A stretch of DNA of 64,000 nucleotides from F23-D06 sp963603365 (GTDB taxonomy: Bacteria > Bacteroidota > Bacteroidia > Bacteroidales > WCHB1-69), in contig CAVCMI010000001.1 of the NCBI GenBank assembly GCA_963603365.1, forward strand, positions 1 through 64,000, in the 5' to 3' direction. Each line of letters starts with the position of its first letter. The stretch's first letter is position 1. A program made the translations under genes and the position numbers. The notes below the pieces were generated by a model. The model was not told the origin of the DNA. It searched no databases and saw only the letters and a list, made by a program, of their open reading frames with translations. This document shows, one piece after another, positions 27,640 to 36,356 of the stretch.

Positions 27640-28893
27640 TCAATTATCGTTCAATTTAATAAAAATAAACAGCATTGACGTAAAAGCCCATAACGAAGAG
27701 CCGCCGTAACTGATAAACGGCAACGGGATTCCGATGATAGGCACAAGGCCGATCGTCATGCCTATATTGACAAAAAAATGGACCATTATGATGCCGGCAA
27801 TGCCATATCCGTAATATCGGACAAACGGCATCCTGTTCTTTTCAGATAGTTTCAGAATTCTGACAATCAGCGATATGTATAGGAAAAAGACAACCGTCGT
27901 TCCCATAAAACCCCACTCCTCCCCTATGGCACAGAAAATGAAGTCGGTGCTTTGTTCAGGCACAAACTTAAGTTTTGTTTGCGTTCCTTTCAGGTAGCCT
28001 TTGCCGAAGAATCCGCCGGAACCGATGGCTATTTTAGATTGGTTCAGGTTGAAATCGATGCCTTTAGGGTCAGAGGTCTGTCCTAAAATTGAAGCCACGC
28101 GGCTTTTCTGGTGCGGTTCGAGCACATTTTCATAGAGCACGTTTACCGAAAACACGAAAAAAACGGACACGGCAAAGACTATGATGTCCCTTCTCATTTT
28201 CTTTTTTTGCAGCCGGTCTTTGACCATAAAAACGATGAAAATGGCTGTCAGCAAAGCAATGGCGTATATCTCATTGAACTTAAGGGTGAAAACCGAGAGG
28301 AACGCCGCCACGAGAGCGAGCAGGAGAAGGCTTCCGCTGAGCCCTTCCCTGTAAAACAGAATGATGAACGAAGCAAACACCAATGCCGAACCTACATCGT
28401 GCTGCAGCACAACGAGAACGACCGGCGCAAGCACTATTCCTGCGGCTATCAGCCACACATAGCGTTTCTCGGCGCTCGTTTTGCCCTCGTTGAAAAACTT
28501 GGCAAGCGTCAATGCCGTTGCCAGTTTCATGAATTCCACGGGCTGTATGCTGAAACTGCCGATTTTGATCCAAGCCTTTGCCCCGGAAATCTCTTTCCCG
28601 ACAAACAACACCAATACCATCAGCAACAGACAAAAAGCATAGAAGTAATAAGCATAATGCTGTATTATATTCTTGTCGATCAACAATATGGTGACGCTTA
28701 TCAACACTGAAGAACCTATCCAGAGCAGCTGTTTGAAATAGGGTTGTGACAGATCGGTCATTATATTGTTCCCGTCGGGGACGTAGCAGGTAGAGTAAAT
28801 CGTAATCCAACCGATGAACACCAGGGCAACATAATAGATGATGAGCCTGGCATCAAAGTTGTTCGTATTTCTTTTTTTCAGTTCTGCGTACAT
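27640..28893 (-). CDS. rodA: Rod shape-determining SEDS glycosyltransferase RodA
   Basis: A SEDS-family polytopic membrane protein (~417 residues from the ATG at 28893) that polymerises lipid II during lateral wall growth with PBP2. Conserved blocks include GAKAWIKIGSFSIQPVEFMKL, LVVLQHDVGSALV, and PEQSTDFIFCAIGEEWGF with the late SYGGSSL. The open frame extends to 28998 inside mrdA, but the segment before 28893 is unlike the family; starting at 28893 leaves an 8-base gap after mrdA. Confidence 0.94.
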   Translation of the reverse strand: MYAELKKRNTNNFDARLIIYYVALVFIGWITIYSTCYVPDGNNIMTDLSQPYFKQLLWIGSSVLISVTILLIDKNIIQHYAYYFYAFCLLLMVLVLFVGKEISGAKAWIKIGSFSIQPVEFMKLATALTLAKFFNEGKTSAEKRYVWLIAAGIVLAPVVLVVLQHDVGSALVFASFIILFYREGLSGSLLLLALVAAFLSVFTLKFNEIYAIALLTAIFIVFMVKDRLQKKKMRRDIIVFAVSVFFVFSVNVLYENVLEPHQKSRVASILGQTSDPKGIDFNLNQSKIAIGSGGFFGKGYLKGTQTKLKFVPEQSTDFIFCAIGEEWGFMGTTVVFFLYISLIVRILKLSEKNRMPFVRYYGYGIAGIIMVHFFVNIGMTIGLVPIIGIPLPFISYGGSSLWAFTSMLFIFIKLNDN

Positions 28894-28901
28894 CTCTACG
28901 A

Positions 28902-30704
28902 TTATCTTAAGTGCATTTCCTTCATACGCTTTTCGAGGTCGGAGCGTTTCACTTCGCCGGTAAGGTACTTTTCGGCCATCAGGCTGGCAATAGGACAAGC
29001 AACGGAAGCCCCGAAGCCACCGTTTTCAACCAAGCAGAAAATCACAATTTCAGGGTCATTGGCCGGCGCTATCAATGCGAATACGGAGTGGTCGGCGCCG
29101 TGCGGGTTCTGTGCTGTGCCGGTTTTCCCGGCCACCTCGATGCCGTCGATCTGCGCTCCGCGTCCGGTGCCGCTCTTCACTACCAGTTTCATGCCCTCTA
29201 AAACGGTTTCAAAATGGCGCGGCTCGATGTCAGAATAGATTTTCTCGTTAAATGCCGTGTAAAGATTGTCTTTAGAGCCCGTTGCGCGCACCACATGGGG
29301 TTTTATATAGTATCCTTTGTTGGCAATGACGGCCAGAAAATTGGCCATCTGTAAAGGCGTCACAGCAGCCTCGCCCTGTCCAATGCCCATAGAGACCACC
29401 GTGTTGCCGTTCCAACTTCCCCGGTACTTCTTGTCAAAGAAAGAGGCTTCCGGAATCCGTCCTTTGGTTTCGTATGGGAGGTCGGTATCATATTTCTGGT
29501 CAAAGCCCATAGAGTGCATGTAGGAAAGCCATGCGGTGTAAGCATCCTGTACATTCTTGTATTTACGTCGGTTAGACAAGATATTGTAATAAGCCCGGCA
29601 AAAATAGGTGTTGCACGAACGCTGGATTGCCGTATAAATATTGAGCCCGCCGCAGTTGTGGCAATGAACCGTATGGCTGCCGATGCGGTAACCGCCTCCG
29701 GAACAGGAATATATCGTGTTGGCGTTGACGATGCCGTCTTGCAAGGCTATAAGCCCGTTAGCCAGTTTGAAAGTCGAGCCTGGCGGATAACTGGCCTGCA
29801 AAGCACGGTTGAAAAGCGGCTTGTTGGGGTCGTCGATCAACATTTTATAGTTTTTAGGGCGCGCCGTGCCTACCAGCAGGTTAGGGTCATAACTCGGCGA
29901 GGATATAATGCACAGGATCTCGCCCGTCTTGGGTTCAATGGCGACAATGCTGCCTCGCTTGTTCTTCATCAATTCTTCGCCATAGCGCTGCAACTGCATA
30001 TCGAGCGTGCTCCAGATGGAGGTTCCGGGAACAGCCACTACGTCTTGCGAGCCGTTATCATAACTGCCCACCTCGCGGTTATGGGCGTCTACCAGCACCA
30101 CACGCTTCCCATTTTCGCCACGGAGCAGATGTTCGTAGGACTTTTCAATGCCGCTCTTGCCGATATAGTCGCCCATATTGTAATAGCTGTCTTTTTCTAT
30201 GTCATTTTCGTCCACTTCGCTGACATATCCCAAAATGTGCGCGGCAATGGGGTTGGGGTAGTGCCGGAGCGTCCGTTCCTGCACAAAGAATCCTGCGAAT
30301 TCGTACATCTTTTCTTGCAAGAATCCGTAATCCTCTTTTGAAATCTGCTGTTCAAAAAGCGAAGGCACAATCAATGAATACCGTTTTGCTTTCTCTATCC
30401 GCTTAATCACCCCCTCTTTGGTAATGTCAAGCACACGGCACAATTCAGCCGTGTCAAATTCGCGGAGTTCGTTCGGCACTACCATCAGGTCATAGGCGGC
30501 ATCATTATAGACTAACAGAGAGTCGTTGCGGTCGTAGATGAGCCCGCGCGCCGGATGTTCTGTAAGGTAGCGCAAAGCGTTTCGGTTCGCTTTCTCCTTG
30601 TATGTTTTCTTTATTACCTGTATGTTGAAAAGGAAAATCAGGTAAATGAGCGTCAGCAGTCCGATTGCAACCAAAATAATATAGTAACGACGCTTTGTCA
30701 GCAT
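28902..30704 (-). CDS. mrdA: Penicillin-binding protein 2
   Basis: A 600-residue class B transpeptidase that cross-links peptidoglycan in the elongasome. One N-terminal transmembrane helix (about residues 8-30) is followed by the PBP dimerisation domain and then the transpeptidase. Active-site motifs are complete: S310TFK (nucleophile Ser310), S363CN and AGKTGTA. It is directly followed by rodA, its normal partner. mreB, mreC and mreD, which often precede this pair, are absent; a polyprenyl synthase lies 9 bases upstream instead. Confidence 0.96.
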   Translation of the reverse strand: MLTKRRYYIILVAIGLLTLIYLIFLFNIQVIKKTYKEKANRNALRYLTEHPARGLIYDRNDSLLVYNDAAYDLMVVPNELREFDTAELCRVLDITKEGVIKRIEKAKRYSLIVPSLFEQQISKEDYGFLQEKMYEFAGFFVQERTLRHYPNPIAAHILGYVSEVDENDIEKDSYYNMGDYIGKSGIEKSYEHLLRGENGKRVVLVDAHNREVGSYDNGSQDVVAVPGTSIWSTLDMQLQRYGEELMKNKRGSIVAIEPKTGEILCIISSPSYDPNLLVGTARPKNYKMLIDDPNKPLFNRALQASYPPGSTFKLANGLIALQDGIVNANTIYSCSGGGYRIGSHTVHCHNCGGLNIYTAIQRSCNTYFCRAYYNILSNRRKYKNVQDAYTAWLSYMHSMGFDQKYDTDLPYETKGRIPEASFFDKKYRGSWNGNTVVSMGIGQGEAAVTPLQMANFLAVIANKGYYIKPHVVRATGSKDNLYTAFNEKIYSDIEPRHFETVLEGMKLVVKSGTGRGAQIDGIEVAGKTGTAQNPHGADHSVFALIAPANDPEIVIFCLVENGGFGASVACPIASLMAEKYLTGEVKRSDLEKRMKEMHLR

Positions 30705-30713
30705 ACCTTTACG

Positions 30714-31673
30714 CTACTTTCTTCGGTGCATCAGTTCAGCAACCAATTGTCTGACTGTTTCTTTGTTTTCTTCTGCCGTATTAACGTCAGCGATATTCCG
30801 GAGACATTTTTCGGAATAAAGACGGATCATAGATTCCGTTTCATCTCTTACCTCCACTTCGTCATAAATAGCCTTTACGGTTTTGAATTTTTCTTCAAAA
30901 TGCAGGGTAGGGGAGGAAAATAGTTCTGTCAACTGATTTCGCTGTGATTCATTGGCCAGTTCAAGCGTTTTCAGATAGAGGTAAGTCTTTTTGTTGTCGC
31001 GTATGTCGCCGCCGATCGTTTTGCCAAAAGCCGGCGCGTCAGCATAAACGTCAAGCACATCGTCTTCTAACTGGAAAGCAATGCCGAGGTTGATGCCAAG
31101 GTCGTAGAGAGCCTGTGTGCTTTTTGCGTCAGCCGACATATATAAAGCGCCGGATTTCAGACAACCTGCAAACATGACGGCCGTCTTCAGCCTGACCATC
31201 TTGATATAATCGTCAATAGAGACATGTGTTTGTGTTTCAAAGTCAAGGTCATACTGCTGCCCCTCGCAGATTTCGAGCGATGTGGCAGAAAAGACATCTG
31301 CAATGTCTATAATGGTCTGCTTGTCGCAGTCGAGTTTCAGCAATTGCTGAAACGCCATAATGGCTAAGGCATCGCCGGAAAGAATGGCAATGTTGCTGTT
31401 CCATTTCTTGTAAACCGTCTCTTTTCCGCGGCGCAGCGGAGCATCGTCCATAATGTCATCATGTATGAGCGTGAAATTATGGAGCATTTCAAAAGCCATC
31501 GCAATAGGTCGTGCCTTTTCTATGTCGCCGCCCAGCATTTCGACGGCCAATGATACCAACTTAGGGCGCAGACGTTTGCCATCCTGAAGCAGTATGTACC
31601 GGATAGGGTCATACAAGTTGTGCGGTTCTTTGCCTTCAAGTATCCGCTGGAAATGATTTTCTAAAGGTTTCAC
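30714..31673 (-). CDS. Polyprenyl (geranylgeranyl/farnesyl-type) diphosphate synthase
   Basis: A 319-residue trans-prenyltransferase that condenses isopentenyl diphosphate with allylic diphosphates. The first aspartate-rich motif is HDDIMDDAPLRRG and the second LEDDVLDV; GKRLRPKL near the N-terminus is the usual IPP-binding stretch. Bulky residues just before the first Asp motif (FEMLHNFTLIHDD) fit a short- to medium-chain product, but chain length cannot be set with confidence. It is the first gene of a transcript continuing into mrdA and rodA, which links isoprenoid supply with wall synthesis. Confidence 0.93.
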   Translation of the reverse strand: MKPLENHFQRILEGKEPHNLYDPIRYILLQDGKRLRPKLVSLAVEMLGGDIEKARPIAMAFEMLHNFTLIHDDIMDDAPLRRGKETVYKKWNSNIAILSGDALAIMAFQQLLKLDCDKQTIIDIADVFSATSLEICEGQQYDLDFETQTHVSIDDYIKMVRLKTAVMFAGCLKSGALYMSADAKSTQALYDLGINLGIAFQLEDDVLDVYADAPAFGKTIGGDIRDNKKTYLYLKTLELANESQRNQLTELFSSPTLHFEEKFKTVKAIYDEVEVRDETESMIRLYSEKCLRNIADVNTAEENKETVRQLVAELMHRRK

Positions 31674-31696
31674 TGCGTTGATTTAATAAAAACTTG

Positions 31697-31704
31697 CAAA
31701 AGTA
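31697..31704 (-). promoter_or_regulatory. Promoter of prenyl synthase-mrdA-rodA operon (-7 TACTTTTG)
   Basis: TACTTTTGCA on the minus strand, 24 bases before the start codon at 31673. Confidence 0.55.
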
Positions 31705-31748
31705 CAAAAAATGGCCGTCTGATGCCCGGTATTTTAATGGACCTGCGT

Positions 31749-32747
31749 TTACGGATTCTGTTTTGTGCTTTCTGGAAAACGATTTCCTATCAACATATAG
31801 GGATTGTTTATTTGCTGCAGACGCGTTCTGAATGCGCCCTTCGTAGTGTCCGGAATCTTCAATGTATAGGATTTTCCACCTGCTACGAGGAGGCGCGGAC
31901 TCTTGATCCACGGATTCAAGTCGCGGATTTCTCGGTAAGTGACGTTCATTTGGCGGGCAAACGCCGGCAAGTCAAGAATAGAAGCTGTAACAACCGAATC
32001 GCGGCATAGTACCGGTTGGTACATTTCGGCGGGGCAGATCTGTATGCCATAGGCCTGCGGATTTTCAAAAATCAGTTTGAACGCAATGATGCGGAAAACA
32101 TAACGCGAGGTTTCGCTGTTGAGCCAAAGGTCCCAGTAGTTGTCTGTCTGCTGGCTGCTTAAGGCTCTTTGCAACCCGCCCTCGCCACGGTTGTATGCGG
32201 CGGCTGCAAGTACCCAACTGCCGAACTGTGCTTTGCAGGTTTTAAGATAGCGGCACGCAGCCTTGGTGGACTTCTCGAGGTTGCAGCGCTCGTCAATTTC
32301 ATCGCTGACCTCCAACCCGTATTTGCGGGCCGTGGCCGGTATGAACTGCCAATACCCTACGGCAGAAGCCGGCGAAGTGACATTCTCAAGACCGCTCTCA
32401 GCCACACACAAATATTTGAAATCATCCGGCACGCCCTCTTCTTTAAGAATCTGCTCTATGACAGGAAAAATGCGCGATGAGAGTTTGAAAATCCTCAAAG
32501 TCTTGGAGTGTTGGTAGCAGTTGATGATGAGTTCCCGGTCCAATGCCTCATAAACCCAATATTTGTCTAAAAGAACCTTTTCTCCGGCAAACGATAAAGT
32601 GTCGGGGAGTGGGGGAGAGGTTACCGTGTTGGCATAATAAACCGGCTTCTGCTCTTGGATGCCAGACTCTTGAGCCTTGGCAAACCACATTATGCCAACC
32701 CCTGCCAAGAGCGTCAAAAGTGAGGCGGTTACAAAGACTTTCTTCAT
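31749..32747 (-). CDS. Lytic transglycosylase (MltD-like, SLT domain)
   Basis: A 332-residue exported wall hydrolase. The signal/anchor is residues 1-24 from the ATG at 32747; the longer frame to 32789 lacks a sensible signal peptide. The SLT domain has the catalytic glutamate in VAESGL, then ASAVGYWQFIPATARKYGL, NLEKSTKAACRYL and the ALAAYNRGEGG-type block (LAAAAYNRGEGGL). A C-terminal segment (ILDLPAFARQMNV...LNPWI) looks like a LysM-type peptidoglycan-binding repeat. It cleaves glycan strands without water, probably for turnover during growth, and lies next to the elongasome genes. Confidence 0.92.
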   Translation of the reverse strand: MKKVFVTASLLTLLAGVGIMWFAKAQESGIQEQKPVYYANTVTSPPLPDTLSFAGEKVLLDKYWVYEALDRELIINCYQHSKTLRIFKLSSRIFPVIEQILKEEGVPDDFKYLCVAESGLENVTSPASAVGYWQFIPATARKYGLEVSDEIDERCNLEKSTKAACRYLKTCKAQFGSWVLAAAAYNRGEGGLQRALSSQQTDNYWDLWLNSETSRYVFRIIAFKLIFENPQAYGIQICPAEMYQPVLCRDSVVTASILDLPAFARQMNVTYREIRDLNPWIKSPRLLVAGGKSYTLKIPDTTKGAFRTRLQQINNPYMLIGNRFPESTKQNP

Positions 32748-32768
32748 TTTTTGGCGCTTTTTTATATC

Positions 32769-32809
32769 AAAAAACAAGAGGGCAATCAACCGAAAAGACC
32801 ACCCTCTTG
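32769..32809 (-). terminator. Intrinsic terminator of the MFS gene
   Basis: CAAGAGGG (32775-32782) pairs with CCCTCTTG (32802-32809). On the minus strand the stem is followed by TTTTTTG, 24 bases past the MFS stop. Confidence 0.75.
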
Positions 32810-32832
32810 TATATTGTAAAAATTTTTATTTG

Positions 32833-34302
32833 TTATTTACCTTTCTGAACATTAGGAAGTTCAAGACCATATCCTTTGCGCTTGTCCTCTATCTTCAACC
32901 AAATACCCATAACGAAAGCTACTACGCCAAAAGAGGCGAAGATAATCATACAAGTGGTGTAATTGTAGATGAGGGAGGGGTCGGTGTGCAGCACGGCGGC
33001 ATCGAGGCTACCGTTTGCAATGGCTTCTGAAGCGGCTGACCGTGCATCTGCAATGCCGGGGTTGGAAGCGTTGAGCACGTTTCCGATGATTTTAGGAACA
33101 AAGCAAAGACCGACATTCTGTATCCAGAAAATCAGCGAATAGGCACTGCCTAAAATTTTTGGCTCTATAACTTTGGGTACACTCGGCCAAAGTGAGGCGG
33201 GCACCAGTGAAAAAGAGACTCCTAAAACAACAATCAGCAACAAGGCAAACCATTTTTGCGGATAAAGCGGCAACAAGAATGCAAATGAAAGGTGGCAGAT
33301 AATCATAATCAACGCTCCATACATAAGCATAGAAGCGCCTTTGCCTTTATAGTCGATGAAAGAGCCCAGGAACGGAGTCAGCACCATGGCCAAAATCGGG
33401 AACCAGCGGAAAAGATTGGCCGCTTCACCCGACTCTATATGCAGCGTACATTCCAGAAAGTTAGTTGCATATCTCTGGAACGGGAAGATGGCAGAATAGT
33501 AGAGCACGCAAAGCAACGCGATAATCCAGAACATTTTGCTGGTGAAAATGGCTTTCAGGTCGCTGATGCGGAACTCGTCATCCGAAGAATCTTCGGAAAC
33601 ATTCATCGCGTTTTGTTTCAGCTGCTTATCGAATTTATTGTCCATAAGGCTGAACACTATGAAGTTTATGAGGCCGATAATGAGGAGAACCGTGCAGAAC
33701 AGCACCGGTTTGTCAACTGCGCCGCCGAACTTGTGAGCAATGAAAGGGGAGAGGGAGAGAACAGCAAACACGCCTAAACGGGCAATCGCCATCTCAACAC
33801 CCATAGCCAAAGCCATCTCCTTGCCTTTGAACCATTTTGCTATCGACTTTGAAACCGTGATGCCGGCCATCTCGCAGCCGCATCCGAATATCATAAAGCC
33901 GAGGCAAGCCATTTTTGCGGAACCGGGGAGGGCAACCCACCATGAATTGAGCCAGCCGCAGAAAGCGGTAGCCTGAAACCAGTCAGTCACGCCAATGTAC
34001 TTGATGCAAGCGCCCACAACCATCAGCGATGCGGAAAGCGTTCCGGTAAAACGTATGCCGCATTTGTCGAGAATGATGCCGGCTAAAATGAGGAAGCCGC
34101 AGACATTAAGAATGTACTCTGAGGCAGCGTAAGTGCCGAAAGAGTTGGGATTCCATCCTCGGCTCTGCTCTATCAACGTCTGCAACGGAGACATTACATC
34201 GACAAACATGTAGCCGAAAAACATCATCAGGGCAATCAGGATCAAGGCAATCCAACGAACGGCGAAATTGTCGTTCATCATTTTTTGTAATTTTTCTGTC
34301 AT
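32833..34302 (-). CDS. MFS transporter
   Basis: A 489-residue major facilitator superfamily carrier with about twelve predicted helices and a hydrophilic loop in the middle (residues ~225-255, rich in Asp/Ser). The cytoplasmic loop signature between helices 2 and 3 is LDKCGIRFTG. It resembles Bacteroidetes carriers with a FGYMFVDVMSPLQ start; no substrate motif is recognised. It has its own promoter and terminator, so it is monocistronic. Confidence 0.88.
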   Translation of the reverse strand: MTEKLQKMMNDNFAVRWIALILIALMMFFGYMFVDVMSPLQTLIEQSRGWNPNSFGTYAASEYILNVCGFLILAGIILDKCGIRFTGTLSASLMVVGACIKYIGVTDWFQATAFCGWLNSWWVALPGSAKMACLGFMIFGCGCEMAGITVSKSIAKWFKGKEMALAMGVEMAIARLGVFAVLSLSPFIAHKFGGAVDKPVLFCTVLLIIGLINFIVFSLMDNKFDKQLKQNAMNVSEDSSDDEFRISDLKAIFTSKMFWIIALLCVLYYSAIFPFQRYATNFLECTLHIESGEAANLFRWFPILAMVLTPFLGSFIDYKGKGASMLMYGALIMIICHLSFAFLLPLYPQKWFALLLIVVLGVSFSLVPASLWPSVPKVIEPKILGSAYSLIFWIQNVGLCFVPKIIGNVLNASNPGIADARSAASEAIANGSLDAAVLHTDPSLIYNYTTCMIIFASFGVVAFVMGIWLKIEDKRKGYGLELPNVQKGK

Positions 34303-34350
34303 AATTTAATAATTTTTATAGTAATTCAAGTGTTATGTTTTACAAAACCG

Positions 34351-34358
34351 CAAAGATA
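34351..34358 (-). promoter_or_regulatory. MFS gene promoter (-7 TATCTTTG)
   Basis: TATCTTTGCG on the minus strand; the transcript would begin about 40 bases before the MFS start. It lies just past the stop of the upstream small gene. Confidence 0.6.
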
Positions 34359-34360
34359 AA

Positions 34361-34597
34361 CTATTTTTCATTCTGACTGCGGCTGTTCCTGTTTTTGGCA
34401 TTGAAAATGAAATCAAAGGTAATATAGCCGACAAGAAGTCCCCAAATGCACATCAGAACAACGCTTTTCTTTAGAAAGTTGTCAGAAAACTGACCGGATT
34501 TGTACCAATACAGCAGCGAAAGCGTCACTCCCGCAAACATTCCGACAATATGGAACTTGTTGAAATTCTTTTTTAAAAAACTGTTAATATCCGGCAT
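34361..34597 (-). CDS. Small two-helix membrane protein, unknown function
   Basis: A 78-residue protein with two predicted transmembrane helices (about residues 17-32 and 45-62) and a basic, Asn/Ser-rich tail. No family is recognised. Its start overlaps the end of the 260-residue upstream gene by 14 bases, which supports it being real and translated from the same message. Confidence 0.65.
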   Translation of the reverse strand: MPDINSFLKKNFNKFHIVGMFAGVTLSLLYWYKSGQFSDNFLKKSVVLMCIWGLLVGYITFDFIFNAKNRNSRSQNEK

Positions 34598-35366
34598 CTT
34601 TTATTTTATTGTACTGATACTCAAGCAACCTGTTCTTTATACGCGCCTTTATGTCCTCGTCGCTCCACCGCACCAGGTCGTAGTAGCTAAAACGGCAATA
34701 CATCATAAAGTCCAGCAGTTCCTGGCCGTCAAGCCCTGTAAGTTCTTTCACAATCTCGCGGTTATACTTGTCCTGCACGCGTTCTACCTCATCTTCGTAT
34801 GAGAGCATCTCATTGTAAAGCCGGGTCATCTTGCTTTTACGGCTGAATTTTTCATAGAGGAACGTGATAGGTGAGGTGGTGACGGAGCCGCCCAACGTGA
34901 GAAGGTTGCCGTTTTCTTTATAAGCAGCGTTCGCTTTTTCAAAGTCAGAAAGATGCACATCCTGCACTCGCGTGTAGTAATCAGGCAACTTCATCTGTAT
35001 GATATCTTGCTTGAACCCCTCATAAGAAGGGTTGATGGCCAATATCCGAACCTCCTTCAGCATAGTCACCTTATAATAAAGGAAAAGGTCTGTCATCCCG
35101 TTCAGCACGTCATCCGTCACTTCCAACAAAAGCTGTCGGTATATGGATTTAGAGAACACCAGCGTGTCGTGCATCGACACTTGCACTTTAAAACGCCCGT
35201 CTTTGTCTGTAAACGAGAATTTTCCGGTGTTCATGTTATAGACACTCACTCCTGCCAAAGGCTGAAAGGTGATGCCGTCGAAAACCCTGGCCGAAAATGG
35301 TTTCTGCTGCCCTTTTCCTACAAATAAAAGGATAAGAAAGCATATTGTCAAGGTCGTTTTTTTCAT
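34584..35366 (-). CDS. Exported protein with carboxypeptidase-regulatory-like domain
   Basis: A 260-residue protein with a signal peptide (about 1-19). Residues ~20-110 read as a carboxypeptidase D regulatory-like beta sandwich: RVFDGITFQPLAGVSVYN, FSFTDKDGRFKVQV, DTLVFS. The C-terminal half is alpha-helical and charged with no known motif. Such proteins are common in Bacteroidetes envelopes. The -7 box at 35372-35379 lies so close that the message would be leaderless or nearly so. Confidence 0.82.
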   Translation of the reverse strand: MKKTTLTICFLILLFVGKGQQKPFSARVFDGITFQPLAGVSVYNMNTGKFSFTDKDGRFKVQVSMHDTLVFSKSIYRQLLLEVTDDVLNGMTDLFLYYKVTMLKEVRILAINPSYEGFKQDIIQMKLPDYYTRVQDVHLSDFEKANAAYKENGNLLTLGGSVTTSPITFLYEKFSRKSKMTRLYNEMLSYEDEVERVQDKYNREIVKELTGLDGQELLDFMMYCRFSYYDLVRWSDEDIKARIKNRLLEYQYNKIKDAGY

Positions 35367-35371
35367 AGGTG

Positions 35372-35379
35372 CAAAAATA
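35372..35379 (-). promoter_or_regulatory. Promoter of the 260-residue gene (-7 TATTTTTG)
   Basis: TATTTTTG on the minus strand, only 5 bases from the start codon. Confidence 0.5.
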
Positions 35380-35927
35380 GAAATTATAGGTTACCATTAC
35401 GCTAAAAAAAAGCGCTCATCATCATCTGCTGCTGCGGTGTTGTATCCAGGGTTTGCTCATATACAACTATTTGCATTGTTTTAAACAATGTTTTGTTTAT
35501 AAAAATGCCTTTTATGAATAAAAAGCCCTCTCTGCTGTTTCATAATTTTGTTTAAAGGTGTTGACAAAAAAGATATCCAAAAATATTACCATCTCTCATT
35601 ACATTTTAAACAGCATTTATCCACACCTGAAAAAATTAAAATATGAACTTATATTTTTTGAATGGATAAACACACAAAACCGGTTTTACTGAAAGCAAGG
35701 TTTTTAGACATCGTGATTGTGTCAATATGCTGTTTATAACTTTTCATAAGTCACTTTTTCAAGAGCAGAGGGAAAAAGATACAAACGGAATCAACAAGGT
35801 TATTATGATTATCATTTCTATCAATTAAAAAGGGAAAATAAGATTACTATAAAAGCGGGGCTAAATACAGTTTCAAAACACGGATAAAAAATGTATTTTT
35901 GCCCTCTTCAATAAATATTGGATTAAC
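35380..35927. other. AT-rich divergent intergenic region, possible replication origin
   Basis: No gene is visible. The DNA is strongly AT-rich. It contains a perfect DnaA-box consensus TTATCCACA at 35617-35625 and a 7-of-9 match on the other strand near 35661. The motif TGCTGTTT occurs at 35533-35540 and 35729-35736 and inverted at 35608-35615, beside the DnaA box. A 17-base palindrome is at 35474-35490. Genes run leftward on its left and rightward on its right. This fits an origin but could also be an ordinary regulatory gap. Confidence 0.35.
35894..35901 (+). promoter_or_regulatory. rpiB operon promoter (-7 TATTTTTG)
   Basis: TATTTTTG on the plus strand, 26 bases before the rpiB ATG. Confidence 0.5.
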
Positions 35928-36356
35928 ATGAGAGTAGTTATCGCATCAGACCATGCCGGATATGCTTTGAAAGAGCAGTTGAAAAGCAGATTAGCCGGCC
36001 GTTTGGAGTTCGAGGATTTGGGAACGCATAGTACAGAAAGTGTGGATTACCCTGATTTTGCGCATCCGTTAGCCCGCATCATATCTGACAATCCGGAACG
36101 ACTGGGCATACTGATATGCGGTACAGGCAATGGCATGGCCATGACTGCCAACAAATACCCTAACGTACGCGCCGGCCTCTGCTGGTCGCCCGAAATAGCA
36201 GCGTTGGTTCGGCAGCACAACAATGCCAACATTCTGGTTATGCCCGCCCGCTTCATTTCCGAAGAGGTTGCTATGGCCATTACAGAAACCTTTTTCAACA
36301 CCGCTTTTGAAGGCGGAAGGCATCTCGTCAGGATCCAGAAAATAAATCTTAAGTGA
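35928..36356 (+). CDS. rpiB: Ribose-5-phosphate isomerase B
   Basis: A 142-residue RpiB/LacB-family isomerase that interconverts ribose 5-phosphate and ribulose 5-phosphate. Key features are SDHAG at residues 7-11, catalytic Cys64 in LICGTGNGM, and AGLCW...AALVRQHNNANIL. Length and start are standard. First gene of a tightly packed rightward operon; its stop codon overlaps a GTG that may start the next gene. Confidence 0.95.
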   Translation: MRVVIASDHAGYALKEQLKSRLAGRLEFEDLGTHSTESVDYPDFAHPLARIISDNPERLGILICGTGNGMAMTANKYPNVRAGLCWSPEIAALVRQHNNANILVMPARFISEEVAMAITETFFNTAFEGGRHLVRIQKINLK

